Source of the DNA: Flavobacterium enshiense
GTDB lineage: Bacteria > Bacteroidota > Bacteroidia > Flavobacteriales > Flavobacteriaceae
Length of the DNA stretch: 64,000 bases
Assembly: GCF_022836875.1 (NCBI RefSeq)
Contig: NZ_CP090376.1
Coordinates: forward strand, 2,976,001-3,040,000
Direction of reading: 5' to 3'
Below, piece by piece: positions 1 through 8,488 of the stretch. The stretch's first letter is position 1. Each line of letters starts with the position of its first letter. The notes beneath the pieces were generated by a model that saw only the letters and a program-made list of their open reading frames with translations, made no database searches and was not told where the DNA came from. The position numbers were made by a program, and so were the translations under genes.

Positions 1-1109
1 CCGTTACAAAAGACGGCCTTTATTATTCCGTAACGGAAAATGGCGTTCAGGCCAAAGTATATTTTCTAGCTAAGGAAAAATCTGTTCCCTCAGAGGTGAA
101 ATTACCGTTTGAAGCAGGGTCGGCTAGCTTATCGGCTATTAGTGAAAACAGAGGTGATATCTGGGTAACAATTTCAGGCTGGACATCGCCTACAAAACGC
201 TACCAGTACAACCCAGCAACAAATTCATTTGCATTTCAACCGCTAACGAAACAAATTGAGTATCCCGAATTTAAAAATATGGTTTCCAAAGAGGTAATGG
301 TACCATCGCATGATGGAACAATGATACCTGTTTCGATTATCTATAATAAAAACATGAAACTTAATGGAAACAATCCTGTTCTTATGATGGGATATGGAGC
401 TTATGGGATGTCATTACAACCTTGGTTTAGTCCCGGATTTATATTATCGTATTGTGCTTATGACGGTATTTTTGTGATCCCGCACGTAAGAGGCGGCGGT
501 GAATTGGGTGATGCATGGCACAAAGGCGGTCAGAAAACAACTAAACCAAATACTTGGAAAGATTTTATAGCTTCTGCAGAATACTTAATTCGGGAAAAAT
601 ATACTTCTACAAACAGAATTGCAATATTAGGCGGAAGTGCAGGTGGAATATTGATTGGCCGGGCATTAACTGAGCGCCCTGATTTATTTGCTGCCGCCAT
701 TCCTGAAGTCGGGTGTCTGAATACGGTAAGAGCTGAGAACTCCCCTAACGGACCGGGCAATGTTCCAGAATTTGGCTCAGTTAAAAATGAAGAAGAGTTT
801 AAAGCACTATTGGAAATGGATTCGTTTCATCATGTCAAAAAAGGAACTGCTTATCCGGCGACCTTAATTACAGCAGGAATGAACGACCCTAGAGTTATTG
901 CTTGGGAACCTTCAAAGTTTGCAGCACGATTACAAAATGCTAACTCATCGGATAAACCAATCCTTTTCCTAACCGATTTTGAAGCAGGACACGGTATGGG
1001 GGACAGTAAAACAAAAGCTTTTGAAAGTATTGGAGACATTATGAGTTTTGCGTATCAGTATACCGGACATCCTAAATTCCAACCTTCTCAAAAAATACAG
1101 AGTCATTAA
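1..1109 (+). CDS. Prolyl oligopeptidase family serine peptidase (S9), C-terminal part
   Basis: The reading frame is open from the first full codon at position 3, so the N-terminus lies outside the window; the GTG at 96 is internal. About 368 residues are visible, covering the end of the beta-propeller and the whole alpha/beta-hydrolase catalytic domain. The motif RGGGELG followed by WHKGG is typical of S9A prolyl oligopeptidases. The nucleophile elbow GGSAGG puts the catalytic Ser at 636-638; Asp (MNDPRV) is at 885-887 and His (AGHGMG) at 990-992, with the spacing usual for the family. Expected role: cleavage of short peptides after proline, probably in the periplasm. The last four bases overlap the end of the convergent TerB-like gene. 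Confidence 0.9.
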   Translation, partial: VTKDGLYYSVTENGVQAKVYFLAKEKSVPSEVKLPFEAGSASLSAISENRGDIWVTISGWTSPTKRYQYNPATNSFAFQPLTKQIEYPEFKNMVSKEVMVPSHDGTMIPVSIIYNKNMKLNGNNPVLMMGYGAYGMSLQPWFSPGFILSYCAYDGIFVIPHVRGGGELGDAWHKGGQKTTKPNTWKDFIASAEYLIREKYTSTNRIAILGGSAGGILIGRALTERPDLFAAAIPEVGCLNTVRAENSPNGPGNVPEFGSVKNEEEFKALLEMDSFHHVKKGTAYPATLITAGMNDPRVIAWEPSKFAARLQNANSSDKPILFLTDFEAGHGMGDSKTKAFESIGDIMSFAYQYTGHPKFQPSQKIQSH

Positions 1110-1507
1110 TTGTGCTGTAATTCAAAAGAAAAGAGCAATTTTTCCGGCTCAATCATTTGGTTTGGTGATTGGGCCATTGCTCTTAAGGTCTTTTTGATTC
1201 CCATAGGATTCAATCCCATATTAATACCAATTTCATTTATAGCCTGTATTTCCCTTTCATGCAGGATACCATCGGAATGCATCAATAAAGCCAAACGATA
1301 AAACTGCATAATACGATGATGTTCGTCTTTAATCACTTTTACGGAGTCACGCTTTCCAAATAATTCAAGAAAAATCTCTTTCTTAATCCCGAGTTCCTGA
1401 GCTACAATCCACAGAAAATCATATTCTCGGTCATGCAATTCACCATCAACCACTGCAAAAGCAATCATTTCGGAAATAAGGCTTATTTTTTCTTCGTAAG
1501 TATCCAT
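1106..1507 (-). CDS. TerB-like (tellurite-resistance TerB family) small protein
   Basis: A 133-residue, mostly helical protein without signal peptide. It carries two similar acidic motifs of the form D-G-x-L-H-x-R-E, at residues 21-28 and 79-86, as in the internally repeated TerB-like fold where such loops may bind metal. The assignment rests on this pattern and on length. No tellurite-resistance neighbours are present, so a role in tellurite resistance is not supported; it is better called a TerB-like protein of unknown function. It converges with the S9 peptidase and overlaps its stop codon by 4 bp. Start is an ATG at 1507. Confidence 0.65.
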   Translation of the reverse strand: MDTYEEKISLISEMIAFAVVDGELHDREYDFLWIVAQELGIKKEIFLELFGKRDSVKVIKDEHHRIMQFYRLALLMHSDGILHEREIQAINEIGINMGLNPMGIKKTLRAMAQSPNQMIEPEKLLFSFELQHN

Positions 1508-1559
1508 TCTAACTTTATTTTTTTGCGAAGTTATAACAAAATCTCATTTCTTAAAACTG

Positions 1560-1567
1560 TATCTTTG
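1560..1567 (+). promoter_or_regulatory. Promoter -7 element (TATCTTTG)
   Basis: Matches the Bacteroidetes -7 consensus TAnnTTTG and lies 21 nt before the ATG of the DUF1456 gene, which helps choose the start at 1589 rather than an upstream in-frame codon. No -33 TTG at the normal 17-23 nt spacing was seen. Confidence 0.5.
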
Positions 1568-1588
1568 TCGAACTTATACTTGAGACTT

Positions 1589-2050
1589 ATGACAAACAAC
1601 GATATATTTAAAAAATTAAGGGTAGCACTGCAATTGCGAGACGATCAAATTGTTACTATTTTGGAATTGGTGGATTTCCGAATTTCGAAAGGGGAAATAG
1701 GTAATTTTTTCCGTAATGAAGACCATCCGAAATACATGGAATGTGGCGACCAGGTTTTACGCAATTTCCTGAACGCTTTAATTATTCATTTACGCGGAAC
1801 AAAGGAAAGCCCTAAAAATCCCTTAGACGTCATAAAAAACCACAAAAACGACGCTCCAAAAACAGAAGAAGGACGAAGAACGGACGACAAACCTAAATTC
1901 TCCAATGAAAAGCCTAAAAGTACAGGCGATAAACCTAAGTCGAAAACCGATTTTAAAAAGTCTGCCTCCAAAGGCAAACCCGCTCCGAAAAAAGAACCAA
2001 TCGTTGAGAGAGTGAAATTCAACCTCGGAAAGAAAAAGGACAATAAATAA
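1589..2050 (+). CDS. DUF1456 family protein (YehS-like)
   Basis: A 153-residue cytoplasmic protein. Residues 1-75 form the conserved DUF1456 region, beginning MTNNDIFKKLRVAL and including ISKGEIGNFFRNEDHP; one full DUF1456 repeat is seen. The rest is a low-complexity, very basic tail of K/P/S/D repeats (KPKS, DKPK types), probably disordered and able to contact nucleic acid. The frame is open upstream to 1433, but the conserved domain starts at the ATG at 1589, just after a -7 promoter element. Molecular function of DUF1456 is unknown. The gene ends before a strong bidirectional terminator. Confidence 0.8.
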   Translation: MTNNDIFKKLRVALQLRDDQIVTILELVDFRISKGEIGNFFRNEDHPKYMECGDQVLRNFLNALIIHLRGTKESPKNPLDVIKNHKNDAPKTEEGRRTDDKPKFSNEKPKSTGDKPKSKTDFKKSASKGKPAPKKEPIVERVKFNLGKKKDNK

Positions 2051-2073
2051 TTCTTTTTTCAGCACATAAAACA

Positions 2074-2102
2074 AAAATCCCAGGCTTCTGACCTGGGATT
2101 TT
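2074..2102. terminator. Bidirectional terminator
   Basis: Stem AAAATCCCAGG / CCTGGGATTTT (11 bp, 7-nt loop) with A- and T-runs on both sides. It lies between the converging DUF1456 gene and the small secreted protein and can end both transcripts. Confidence 0.85.
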
Positions 2103-2122
2103 CAATTCAGAAAATTTGCAAT

Positions 2123-2464
2123 TTATTCCGGTTTAAAAGTCACATAAAAGGAATATTCACTGCCTTGTTTTAACTGACCTGCATCGATCTTTTTGTAATT
2201 CAGTTTCTGTGAAATGAATCTTTTAATCGCTTCGTTATCTGTTCCAACATTTAATACAACGATTTCGTTATCAGAATTAATCTTAACCTGTACTTTTACT
2301 ACTACCTCTTTTTCAAGTTCCACGTCGAATTTAGTTGTCTCTAACAACTTAACCACTTTTTTTACAGCTTTTGGTAAATCTACTGTTGCATTAGAATTGT
2401 TAGCCGAAACAAATGTTGTATTCATAAAAAGCACAACAATAAACAATCCGATTAATTTTTTCAT
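2123..2464 (-). CDS. Small secreted protein with TonB-C-like fold
   Basis: A 113-residue protein with a Sec signal peptide (residues 1-21, hydrophobic stretch LIGLFIVVLF, cleavage near VSA-N). The mature part contains V-x-V-K-V-x-V-K-I-N followed by a helix-strand pattern and a C-terminal YSFYVTFKPE strand, which resembles a TonB C-terminal domain. Similar orphan secreted proteins are frequent in Flavobacterium. Function is unknown. No TonB or ExbBD gene is adjacent. Confidence 0.6.
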   Translation of the reverse strand: MKKLIGLFIVVLFMNTTFVSANNSNATVDLPKAVKKVVKLLETTKFDVELEKEVVVKVQVKINSDNEIVVLNVGTDNEAIKRFISQKLNYKKIDAGQLKQGSEYSFYVTFKPE

Positions 2465-2714
2465 TTTTTTTGATTTTTTTGATTTGATTACAGGTCAAAA
2501 TTACACAAACCTCACAACCAAAAGAACTAATTTTCAATAGCTTAACCATCATTTAAAACTAGCTCTAACTCTATTCTTGATTCTTCAAAGAATATACTAT
2601 GAAACATCGATTTATTTAGATTAACGAACAAAATGGTGTTAAAAATCAAATACAGCACATCACATTAACTTAAACTTCTAAAGGCGAATCACAATAAATT
2701 TACATTGGTGTAAC

Positions 2715-2748
2715 AAAAAAGGCCTTAGCAATTGCTAAGGCCTTTTTT
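2715..2748. terminator. Terminator of sucC
   Basis: A perfect 34-bp inverted repeat with 17-bp arms (A6-GGCCTTAGCAA and its complement), bracketed by A- and T-runs. It sits 24 bp after the sucC stop codon on the minus strand. Confidence 0.85.
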
Positions 2749-2772
2749 ATATAGGTCTAAAACGTTCTTAGA

Positions 2773-3966
2773 TTAGCTTAAAGCAGCTTTAACCTGATCA
2801 GCAGCTTCCTGGAACTGAACTGCAGATAAAATCGGCATACCTGAATTATCGATTAATTCTTTAGCGATTTCAGCGTTAGTTCCTTGTAAACGAACGATGA
2901 TTGGCACCTTGATATCGTCTCCCATGTTTTTGTAAGCATCAACTACACCTTGCGCTACACGGTCACAACGAACGATACCACCGAAGATGTTGATTAAGAT
3001 AGCTTTTACGTTAGGATCTTTTAAGATAATACGGAAAGCTACTTCTACACGTTTTGCGTCAGCAGTTCCTCCTACGTCAAGGAAGTTAGCCGGTTCGAAA
3101 CCTGCATATTTGATTAAGTCCATAGTTGCCATAGCCAAACCTGCACCGTTAACCATACATCCAACTGTACCGTCAAGGTCTACATAGTTTAATCCAGCTT
3201 CTTTAGCTTCTACTTCAATTGGACGCTCTTCTGTGATATCTCTCATTTCAGCAAGGTCAGCATGACGATATAACGCGTTGTCATCTAAAGTTACTTTAGC
3301 ATCAACTGCCATGATTTTGTTGTCTGAAGTTTTCAACACTGGGTTGATTTCAAACATAGAAGAGTCAGAACCAATGTATGCTTTGTATAATGCGTCAACA
3401 AATTTGATCATTTCTTTAAACGCGTCACCTGATAATCCTAAGTTGAAAGCAATTCTTCTTGCCTGGAAACCTTGTAATCCTACAGCAGGATCGATTTCTT
3501 CGTGAAAGATTAAGTGTGGTGTATGCTCAGCTACTTCTTCGATATCCATTCCACCTTCAGTAGAATACATAATCATGTTACGGCCTGTACCACGGTTTAA
3601 TAAAACTGACATGTAAAACTCTTTAGTTTCACTCTCACCCGGATAGTAAACATCTTCTGCAACTAATACCTTGTGAACTCTCTTTCCGGTTGGAGGAGTT
3701 TGAGGAGTAATTAAATCCATCCCGATAATTTGATCAGCGATTTCTTTAACTTGATCTAAATTCTTAGCCAATTTAACTCCACCACCTTTTCCACGACCAC
3801 CCGCGTGAATCTGAGCTTTGATTACATGCCAACCTGTACCGGTTTCGTCTGTAAGTTGCTTAGCTTTTAATACCGCTTCTTCAGCGTTATTCGCAACATA
3901 ACCACGTTGTACACGTACTCCGTAGCTTGCTAATATTTGTTTCCCTTGATATTCGTGTAAGTTCAT
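2773..3966 (-). CDS. sucC: Succinate-CoA ligase, ADP-forming, beta subunit
   Basis: A 397-residue TCA-cycle enzyme subunit; with SucD it interconverts succinyl-CoA and succinate with ATP or GTP formation. The N-terminus MNLHEYQGKQILASYGV is diagnostic of SucC and begins the ATP-grasp domain; HAGGRGKGGGVK is the ATP-binding loop. The C-terminal ligase domain contains FLDVGGTA and NIFGGIVRCD, the glycine-rich site facing SucD. The frame extends upstream to 4098, but the 44 extra residues do not belong to the family, so the ATG at 3966 is the start. sucD is not next to it, which is common in Bacteroidetes. The gene stands alone between its own promoter and terminator. Confidence 0.96.
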   Translation of the reverse strand: MNLHEYQGKQILASYGVRVQRGYVANNAEEAVLKAKQLTDETGTGWHVIKAQIHAGGRGKGGGVKLAKNLDQVKEIADQIIGMDLITPQTPPTGKRVHKVLVAEDVYYPGESETKEFYMSVLLNRGTGRNMIMYSTEGGMDIEEVAEHTPHLIFHEEIDPAVGLQGFQARRIAFNLGLSGDAFKEMIKFVDALYKAYIGSDSSMFEINPVLKTSDNKIMAVDAKVTLDDNALYRHADLAEMRDITEERPIEVEAKEAGLNYVDLDGTVGCMVNGAGLAMATMDLIKYAGFEPANFLDVGGTADAKRVEVAFRIILKDPNVKAILINIFGGIVRCDRVAQGVVDAYKNMGDDIKVPIIVRLQGTNAEIAKELIDNSGMPILSAVQFQEAADQVKAALS

Positions 3967-3999
3967 AATATAGATGTTTCTTATAAAATAAAAGTGCCA

Positions 4000-4007
4000 C
4001 AAAAATA
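4000..4007 (-). promoter_or_regulatory. Promoter -7 element (TATTTTTG) of sucC
   Basis: On the minus strand this reads TATTTTTG, fitting TAnnTTTG, and would start transcription about 28 nt before the sucC ATG. No -33 TTG at the usual distance was recognised. Confidence 0.45.
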
Positions 4008-4170
4008 ACAAAGTATATTGAATGTGCCTAATGTTTTTTTGATTTATAACATAACATGCCTCACAAAAATTATAACGCGTCGAACAATAATTCAACATTC
4101 TGTTAAAATTTAATTATCGGCAGTTCCAAGTCAAAAATGTTTACTATTTTTACGAAAAATTTAATTAAAA

Positions 4171-5376
4171 ATGGAATCTAATCAATTACTTTCAGTAGCA
4201 GAAGAATTTGGGTGTCCACTATATGTGTATGATGCCGCGAAAATTCAATCACAGTACAACCGTTTAACCAGTGCTTTTTCCAAGGTGGAAAGACTACGCA
4301 TCAATTATGCATGTAAGGCATTGTCAAACCTATCTGTTCTAAAGCTACTGAAGAAGATCGGTTCCGGACTTGATACTGTTTCCATCCAGGAAGTAAAACT
4401 GGGATTACATGCCGGTTTTTCTCCGGAAATGATAATCTATACCCCAAATGGCGTTTCTTTGGACGAAATCGAAGAAGCAGCTGCTTTAGGGGTACAAATC
4501 AACATTGACAACCTTTCTATCTTAGAACAGTTCGGTGCAAAACATCCTAAAGTACCGGTTTGTATCCGTATCAATCCACACGTAATGGCGGGCGGAAACT
4601 CGAATATTTCTGTAGGTCACATCGACAGTAAATTCGGTATTTCAATCCACCAGTTACCTCATATTTTGAGAATTGTGGAAAATACTAAAATGCACATCAA
4701 CGGAATCCACATGCATACAGGTTCCGATATTTTAGACATCGAAGTGTTCTTATATGCAGCCGAGATTTTATTTGATACAGCTAAGAACTTCAAACAATTG
4801 GATTTCCTTGATTTCGGAAGCGGATTCAAAGTACCTTACAAAAAAGGCGATATTGAAACCAACGTGGAAGAAATGGGTAAAAAATTAACCAAACGCTTTT
4901 TGGCTTTCGAAAAAGAATACGGACGCGAATTGACTTTAGCCTTTGAGCCTGGTAAATTCCTTGTGAGTGAAGCAGGTTATTTCTTAGCTAAAGTAAATGT
5001 AGTAAAACAAACCACCTCTACTGTTTTCGCCGGAGTTGATAGTGGATTTAACCACTTAATCCGTCCGATGTTATATGGTTCAGAACATCATATTGAAAAT
5101 ATTTCACATCCAAAAGGAAAAGAGCGTTTCTACTCGGTAGTAGGTTATATCTGTGAAACTGATACCTTTGCAACCAACAGAAAAATCACTGAAATTAAAG
5201 AAGGTGATATTTTAAGTTTCAGAAATGCAGGAGCTTATTGTTTCTCCATGTCGTCCAACTACAATTCACGTTTCAAACCTGCGGAAGTACTTTGGAATGA
5301 TGGTAAAGCGCATTTAATCCGTCAACGCGAAACGCTTGATGATATTTTAAGAAATCAGATTGAGGTTGAAATCTAA
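4171..5376 (+). CDS. lysA: Diaminopimelate decarboxylase
   Basis: A 401-residue PLP enzyme of fold type III that decarboxylates meso-diaminopimelate to L-lysine, the last step of lysine synthesis. The PLP-lysine lies in YACKALSN (K49). The TIM barrel continues through HMHTGSDI and the phosphate-binding FGSGFKVPY stretch. The C-terminal beta domain holds CETDTF and NAGAYCFSMSSNYNSR, the conserved substrate-carboxylate and dimer-interface segment. Length is normal for the family. The ATG at 4171 follows an AT-rich leader. The gene is divergent from sucC and ends in a strong hairpin. Confidence 0.95.
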   Translation: MESNQLLSVAEEFGCPLYVYDAAKIQSQYNRLTSAFSKVERLRINYACKALSNLSVLKLLKKIGSGLDTVSIQEVKLGLHAGFSPEMIIYTPNGVSLDEIEEAAALGVQINIDNLSILEQFGAKHPKVPVCIRINPHVMAGGNSNISVGHIDSKFGISIHQLPHILRIVENTKMHINGIHMHTGSDILDIEVFLYAAEILFDTAKNFKQLDFLDFGSGFKVPYKKGDIETNVEEMGKKLTKRFLAFEKEYGRELTLAFEPGKFLVSEAGYFLAKVNVVKQTTSTVFAGVDSGFNHLIRPMLYGSEHHIENISHPKGKERFYSVVGYICETDTFATNRKITEIKEGDILSFRNAGAYCFSMSSNYNSRFKPAEVLWNDGKAHLIRQRETLDDILRNQIEVEI

Positions 5377-5408
5377 TTGAAACCAAAATTCATTCTGTTA
5401 TAACTATG

Positions 5409-5443
5409 AAAAAAGGCTGTTTTAAAATAAAACAGCCTTTTTT
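5409..5443. terminator. Bidirectional terminator between lysA and pafA
   Basis: Stem AAAAAAGGCTGTTTTA and its complement (16 bp, 3-nt AAA loop). It abuts the stop codon of the convergent phosphatase gene and serves both genes. Confidence 0.85.
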
Positions 5444-7057
5444 TTATCTTCCTTCCAATACTTCAGTAAGCACCTCGGCTTCCGTTCCGTTTGGAAACTG
5501 TATGTGGAGTTTTTGAGCCACAGTCGGTGCAATCTGCGTTATCGCTTTTTTATCGTGCGACTCCCCTTTTTCAATTCCCCAACCATAGAAAATTGCCGGT
5601 ACATGAGTATCATAAGTGTACGGGCTGCCATGTGTTGTTCCGGTAGTGGTATACTCGACATAAGCCGGTTTAAACAACAGAGCCAATTCCCCATTTTGCA
5701 CAGGATCATATCCTTTTGCAACAGCATTCAAATAATAGTCATTACCGGATGCTGCTAGGATTTCTTCTTCGGTAAATACTTTCTTAATGTATTTCTGCGC
5801 ATACAGATACTCCCTAAATGTCTGCTTCACTTTAGACAATTCCAATCCTTTTGACTTAATAAGTTCCTTATTAAAGAAAATGTTGTAATTCGAATAATCC
5901 AAAAGCAGATTAACTCCGAATGCCTTTGTTGAAAACTCACCCAATTCAGATTCGATATTCTTCCAAGGAATATTATCCACATCGTACTTATTGTCTTTTA
6001 GATATTTGACATTTTCCGCTCCGGCATGATCTGCAGTTAAGAAAAGTAAATAATTACCTTTCCCTACATTTTTGTCCAGGCAAGACAGAAATTCAGCTAT
6101 GGTTTCATCCAGACGCAGATAAGTATCCTGTAATTCTATGGAACGCGGGCCGAGTGTATGTCCGATATAATCAGTTGATGAAAAACTGACTGTCAGGAAA
6201 TCAGTGATATCATCTTTACCCAAACCTTCTCCAGCGATTGCTCTTTCAGCAAATTCTTCCAACAAATCATTACCGAAGGGCGTTGAGCGCAATATTCCTG
6301 CATCATTATTGACATACATTTCTTTTAAACTATATGGAAAAAAAGGCGTTTTTTTAAACAACAAACCTTCATACGGATTGTTATCCGTCAAACTCTCATT
6401 GTAAGTTGCTTTGGGTTTCAATAGATCCCAACCTTTATCTATATATTTCTGAAAGTTTTTTTCATTGTTGAATTGCATAACCCATTCCGGTAACTTTTCG
6501 CCGTAAAACGTACTCGAAATAAAAGCTCCTGTTTGACTGTACCAAAATGCGCCATTAGCAAAATGACCTGCTGGCAAAATGGCTCCGCGGTCTTTCAGAC
6601 TCATACCGATCACTTTCCCTTTAAAGCTTGTAGCCAATCGCAATTCATCAGTAATAGTCGTCGCCTGAAGGTTTTTAGGAGACATCTTTCCCTCGCTCTC
6701 CACTCCGTTACCGACAAGTTTTACTGCAGCGTCATCGGTGCAATACACTACTTTGCCTTCCCCTTTATTGAACCATTCGTTTCCGACAATTCCGTGAGTT
6801 GCAGGCGTGGTCCCGGTATAAACAGATGCATGACCCGGAGCGGTATACGTTGGCATATAATTATAATGCATGTTATGAAACGTATAGCCGTTATTCATCA
6901 ATCGTTTGAAACCGTTCGCTGAAAAATCATCTGAAAAACGATATAAATATTCCATTTTCATCTGATCGACCACGATTCCAACAACCAATTTTGGTTTTTG
7001 CTGTGCCGACACTACTGAAACTAACCCTAAAGCTGCAAGCTGAAGTAATCTTCTCAT
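5444..7057 (-). CDS. pafA: PafA-type alkaline phosphatase
   Basis: A 537-residue exported phosphomonoesterase of the alkaline phosphatase superfamily, with a signal peptide (residues 1-18, ending VVSAQ). The active site matches the Elizabethkingia PafA enzyme with a constant 7-residue offset as I recall that numbering: metal ligand D31 (VVDQM), nucleophile T72 (TYTAPGH), N93 (VGNEW), and K155/R157 (SLKDRG). Further metal ligands are D296/H300 (STDYIGH), D343/H344 (TADHAG) and H485 (DTHVP); H476 lies in THGSP. PafA enzymes act on phosphate monoesters and are not repressed by phosphate. It is the last gene of a minus-strand run from mnmA, but a hairpin at 7081-7096 precedes it. Confidence 0.88.
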   Translation of the reverse strand: MRRLLQLAALGLVSVVSAQQKPKLVVGIVVDQMKMEYLYRFSDDFSANGFKRLMNNGYTFHNMHYNYMPTYTAPGHASVYTGTTPATHGIVGNEWFNKGEGKVVYCTDDAAVKLVGNGVESEGKMSPKNLQATTITDELRLATSFKGKVIGMSLKDRGAILPAGHFANGAFWYSQTGAFISSTFYGEKLPEWVMQFNNEKNFQKYIDKGWDLLKPKATYNESLTDNNPYEGLLFKKTPFFPYSLKEMYVNNDAGILRSTPFGNDLLEEFAERAIAGEGLGKDDITDFLTVSFSSTDYIGHTLGPRSIELQDTYLRLDETIAEFLSCLDKNVGKGNYLLFLTADHAGAENVKYLKDNKYDVDNIPWKNIESELGEFSTKAFGVNLLLDYSNYNIFFNKELIKSKGLELSKVKQTFREYLYAQKYIKKVFTEEEILAASGNDYYLNAVAKGYDPVQNGELALLFKPAYVEYTTTGTTHGSPYTYDTHVPAIFYGWGIEKGESHDKKAITQIAPTVAQKLHIQFPNGTEAEVLTEVLEGR

Positions 7058-7080
7058 ATTTCTTTTTTTGGCATAAAAAA

Positions 7081-7096
7081 TCCCGAAAAACCGGGA
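7081..7096 (-). terminator. Short hairpin terminator or attenuator before pafA
   Basis: Stem TCCCG / CGGGA with a 6-nt loop, followed on the minus strand by a T-run. It lies between the small secreted protein and pafA and could lower read-through into pafA. Confidence 0.6.
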
Positions 7097-7107
7097 CTTT
7101 AATTATT

Positions 7108-7515
7108 TTATTTTACGTATTTCATGTTGTATATCAGAACCCTGCTGTCTTCATAGATATACAATTGTTTTACATCACTTCCTTTTATTGAACGGATGGC
7201 CAACACACATTTCTCGCCGTCAACATTCACACATTGAAAGGTATCAACACTTCCTTCTTCATTGGTTTTCGGATCATCATAACCCAGGATGGTATACAAC
7301 TGAACCACTTCAGAATACACTACGATTCGGTCTTTACTCGTGTCTAAAGTAACAACTATTTTAGCCTCTTTAAAATCGGAATACTTACTCCATTGTCCTT
7401 TGGAATTCTTAACACTCATACTCACTCCTGATGTTTCAAAACGGTAAGATTGCGCCGAAGCACTTAGTCCGATAAACAAAAGGAATACTAAACTGATATT
7501 TTTTAAAAACTTCAT
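7108..7515 (-). CDS. Small secreted protein of unknown function
   Basis: A 135-residue protein with a clear signal peptide (residues 1-21, ending LSASAQ). The mature part is predicted beta-rich, with FETSGVSMSVKNSKGQWS and a C-terminal strand SRVLIYNMKYVK, and has two cysteines in FQCVNVDGEKC that could form a disulphide. I do not recognise the family. It starts 19 bp after the upstream oxidoreductase stop and probably shares its transcript; the hairpin behind it may end that transcript. Confidence 0.65.
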   Translation of the reverse strand: MKFLKNISLVFLLFIGLSASAQSYRFETSGVSMSVKNSKGQWSKYSDFKEAKIVVTLDTSKDRIVVYSEVVQLYTILGYDDPKTNEEGSVDTFQCVNVDGEKCVLAIRSIKGSDVKQLYIYEDSRVLIYNMKYVK

Positions 7516-7534
7516 ATATTTTTTCTTTCAGATT

Positions 7535-8476
7535 TTACAATAATGATGCTACTTGGCTTCTGGCAATTTCAAATTCAGACATCATATCGTCCACAATTTG
7601 TTTTACTGGTTTGATATCGTGGATTAAACCGGATATTTGCCCGATTTCAAGTTCGCCTTCTTCTAAATCGCCTTCAAACATACCTCGTTTTGCTCTGGCT
7701 CGTCCCAGCAATGCTTTTAACTCATCTGTTGTTGGACATTTTGCATATAATTCCTGAACGTCATGATAGAACTTATTTTTAACCAGACGAACCGGAGCTA
7801 ATTCCTTCAATGTCAAGTGAGTTCCTCCTTCTTCAACATCAATAATGGTCTGTTTGAAATTATCGTGCGAAGAACTTTCAAAAGAAGCAGCAAAACGACT
7901 CCCGACCTGAACACCGTCTGCACCTAATGCCATGGCCGCCAGCATACCTCTTCCGGTAGCAATTCCTCCTGCTGCAATTAGCGGAATTGTGATATTTTCT
8001 TTTACCATCGGGATTAAAGTAAGTGTAGTGGTCTCTTCCCTTCCATTGTGTCCCCCAGCTTCAAATCCTTCGGCAACAACAGCATCCACTCCAGCTTCCT
8101 GAGCTTTCAAGGCAAACTTTGAACTGCTTACCACATGAACAACAGTAATTCCTCTCTCTTTCAAAAAAGAAGTCCATGTTTTTGGATTTCCTGCGGATGT
8201 AAAGACAATTTTCACGCCTTCTTCCACGATTATATTCATGATAAGTTCAATATCCGGATACAGCATCGGAACGTTTACCCCAAAAGGCTTATCGGTTGCT
8301 TTCTGGCATTTCTGAATATGTTCGCGAAGCACTTCCGGATACATGGAGCCTGCACCTAACAATCCTAATCCGCCGGCATTACTTACGGCACTGGCTAATT
8401 TATAACCACTGTTCCAAATCATTCCTCCCTGGACGATTGGATACTTAATATTAAAAAGTTCTGTTATTCTGTTCAT
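7535..8476 (-). CDS. Nitronate monooxygenase / 2-nitropropane dioxygenase family FMN enzyme
   Basis: A 313-residue FMN-binding TIM-barrel protein. The N-terminal PIVQGGMIW is the typical flavin-contacting strand of the family. AEGFEAGGHNG carries the conserved histidine, and IPLIAAGGIATGRGM with GADGVQVGSRF forms the phosphate-binding loops. The family includes nitronate monooxygenases and FabK-type enoyl-ACP reductases; sequence alone does not separate them here, and its position beside mnmA and a subtilase gives no pathway hint. The start is 12 bp after the subtilase stop, so co-transcription is likely. Confidence 0.85.
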   Translation of the reverse strand: MNRITELFNIKYPIVQGGMIWNSGYKLASAVSNAGGLGLLGAGSMYPEVLREHIQKCQKATDKPFGVNVPMLYPDIELIMNIIVEEGVKIVFTSAGNPKTWTSFLKERGITVVHVVSSSKFALKAQEAGVDAVVAEGFEAGGHNGREETTTLTLIPMVKENITIPLIAAGGIATGRGMLAAMALGADGVQVGSRFAASFESSSHDNFKQTIIDVEEGGTHLTLKELAPVRLVKNKFYHDVQELYAKCPTTDELKALLGRARAKRGMFEGDLEEGELEIGQISGLIHDIKPVKQIVDDMMSEFEIARSQVASLL

Positions 8477-8488
8477 TGTTTTAGAGCA

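Noticed and set aside
3967..4098. 44-residue N-terminal extension of sucC
   Set aside because: MNLHEYQGKQ is the family N-terminus, and a -7 promoter lies inside the extension.
6533..6922. 129-residue plus-strand frame inside pafA
   Set aside because: Antisense to a phosphatase whose active-site residues are all intact.
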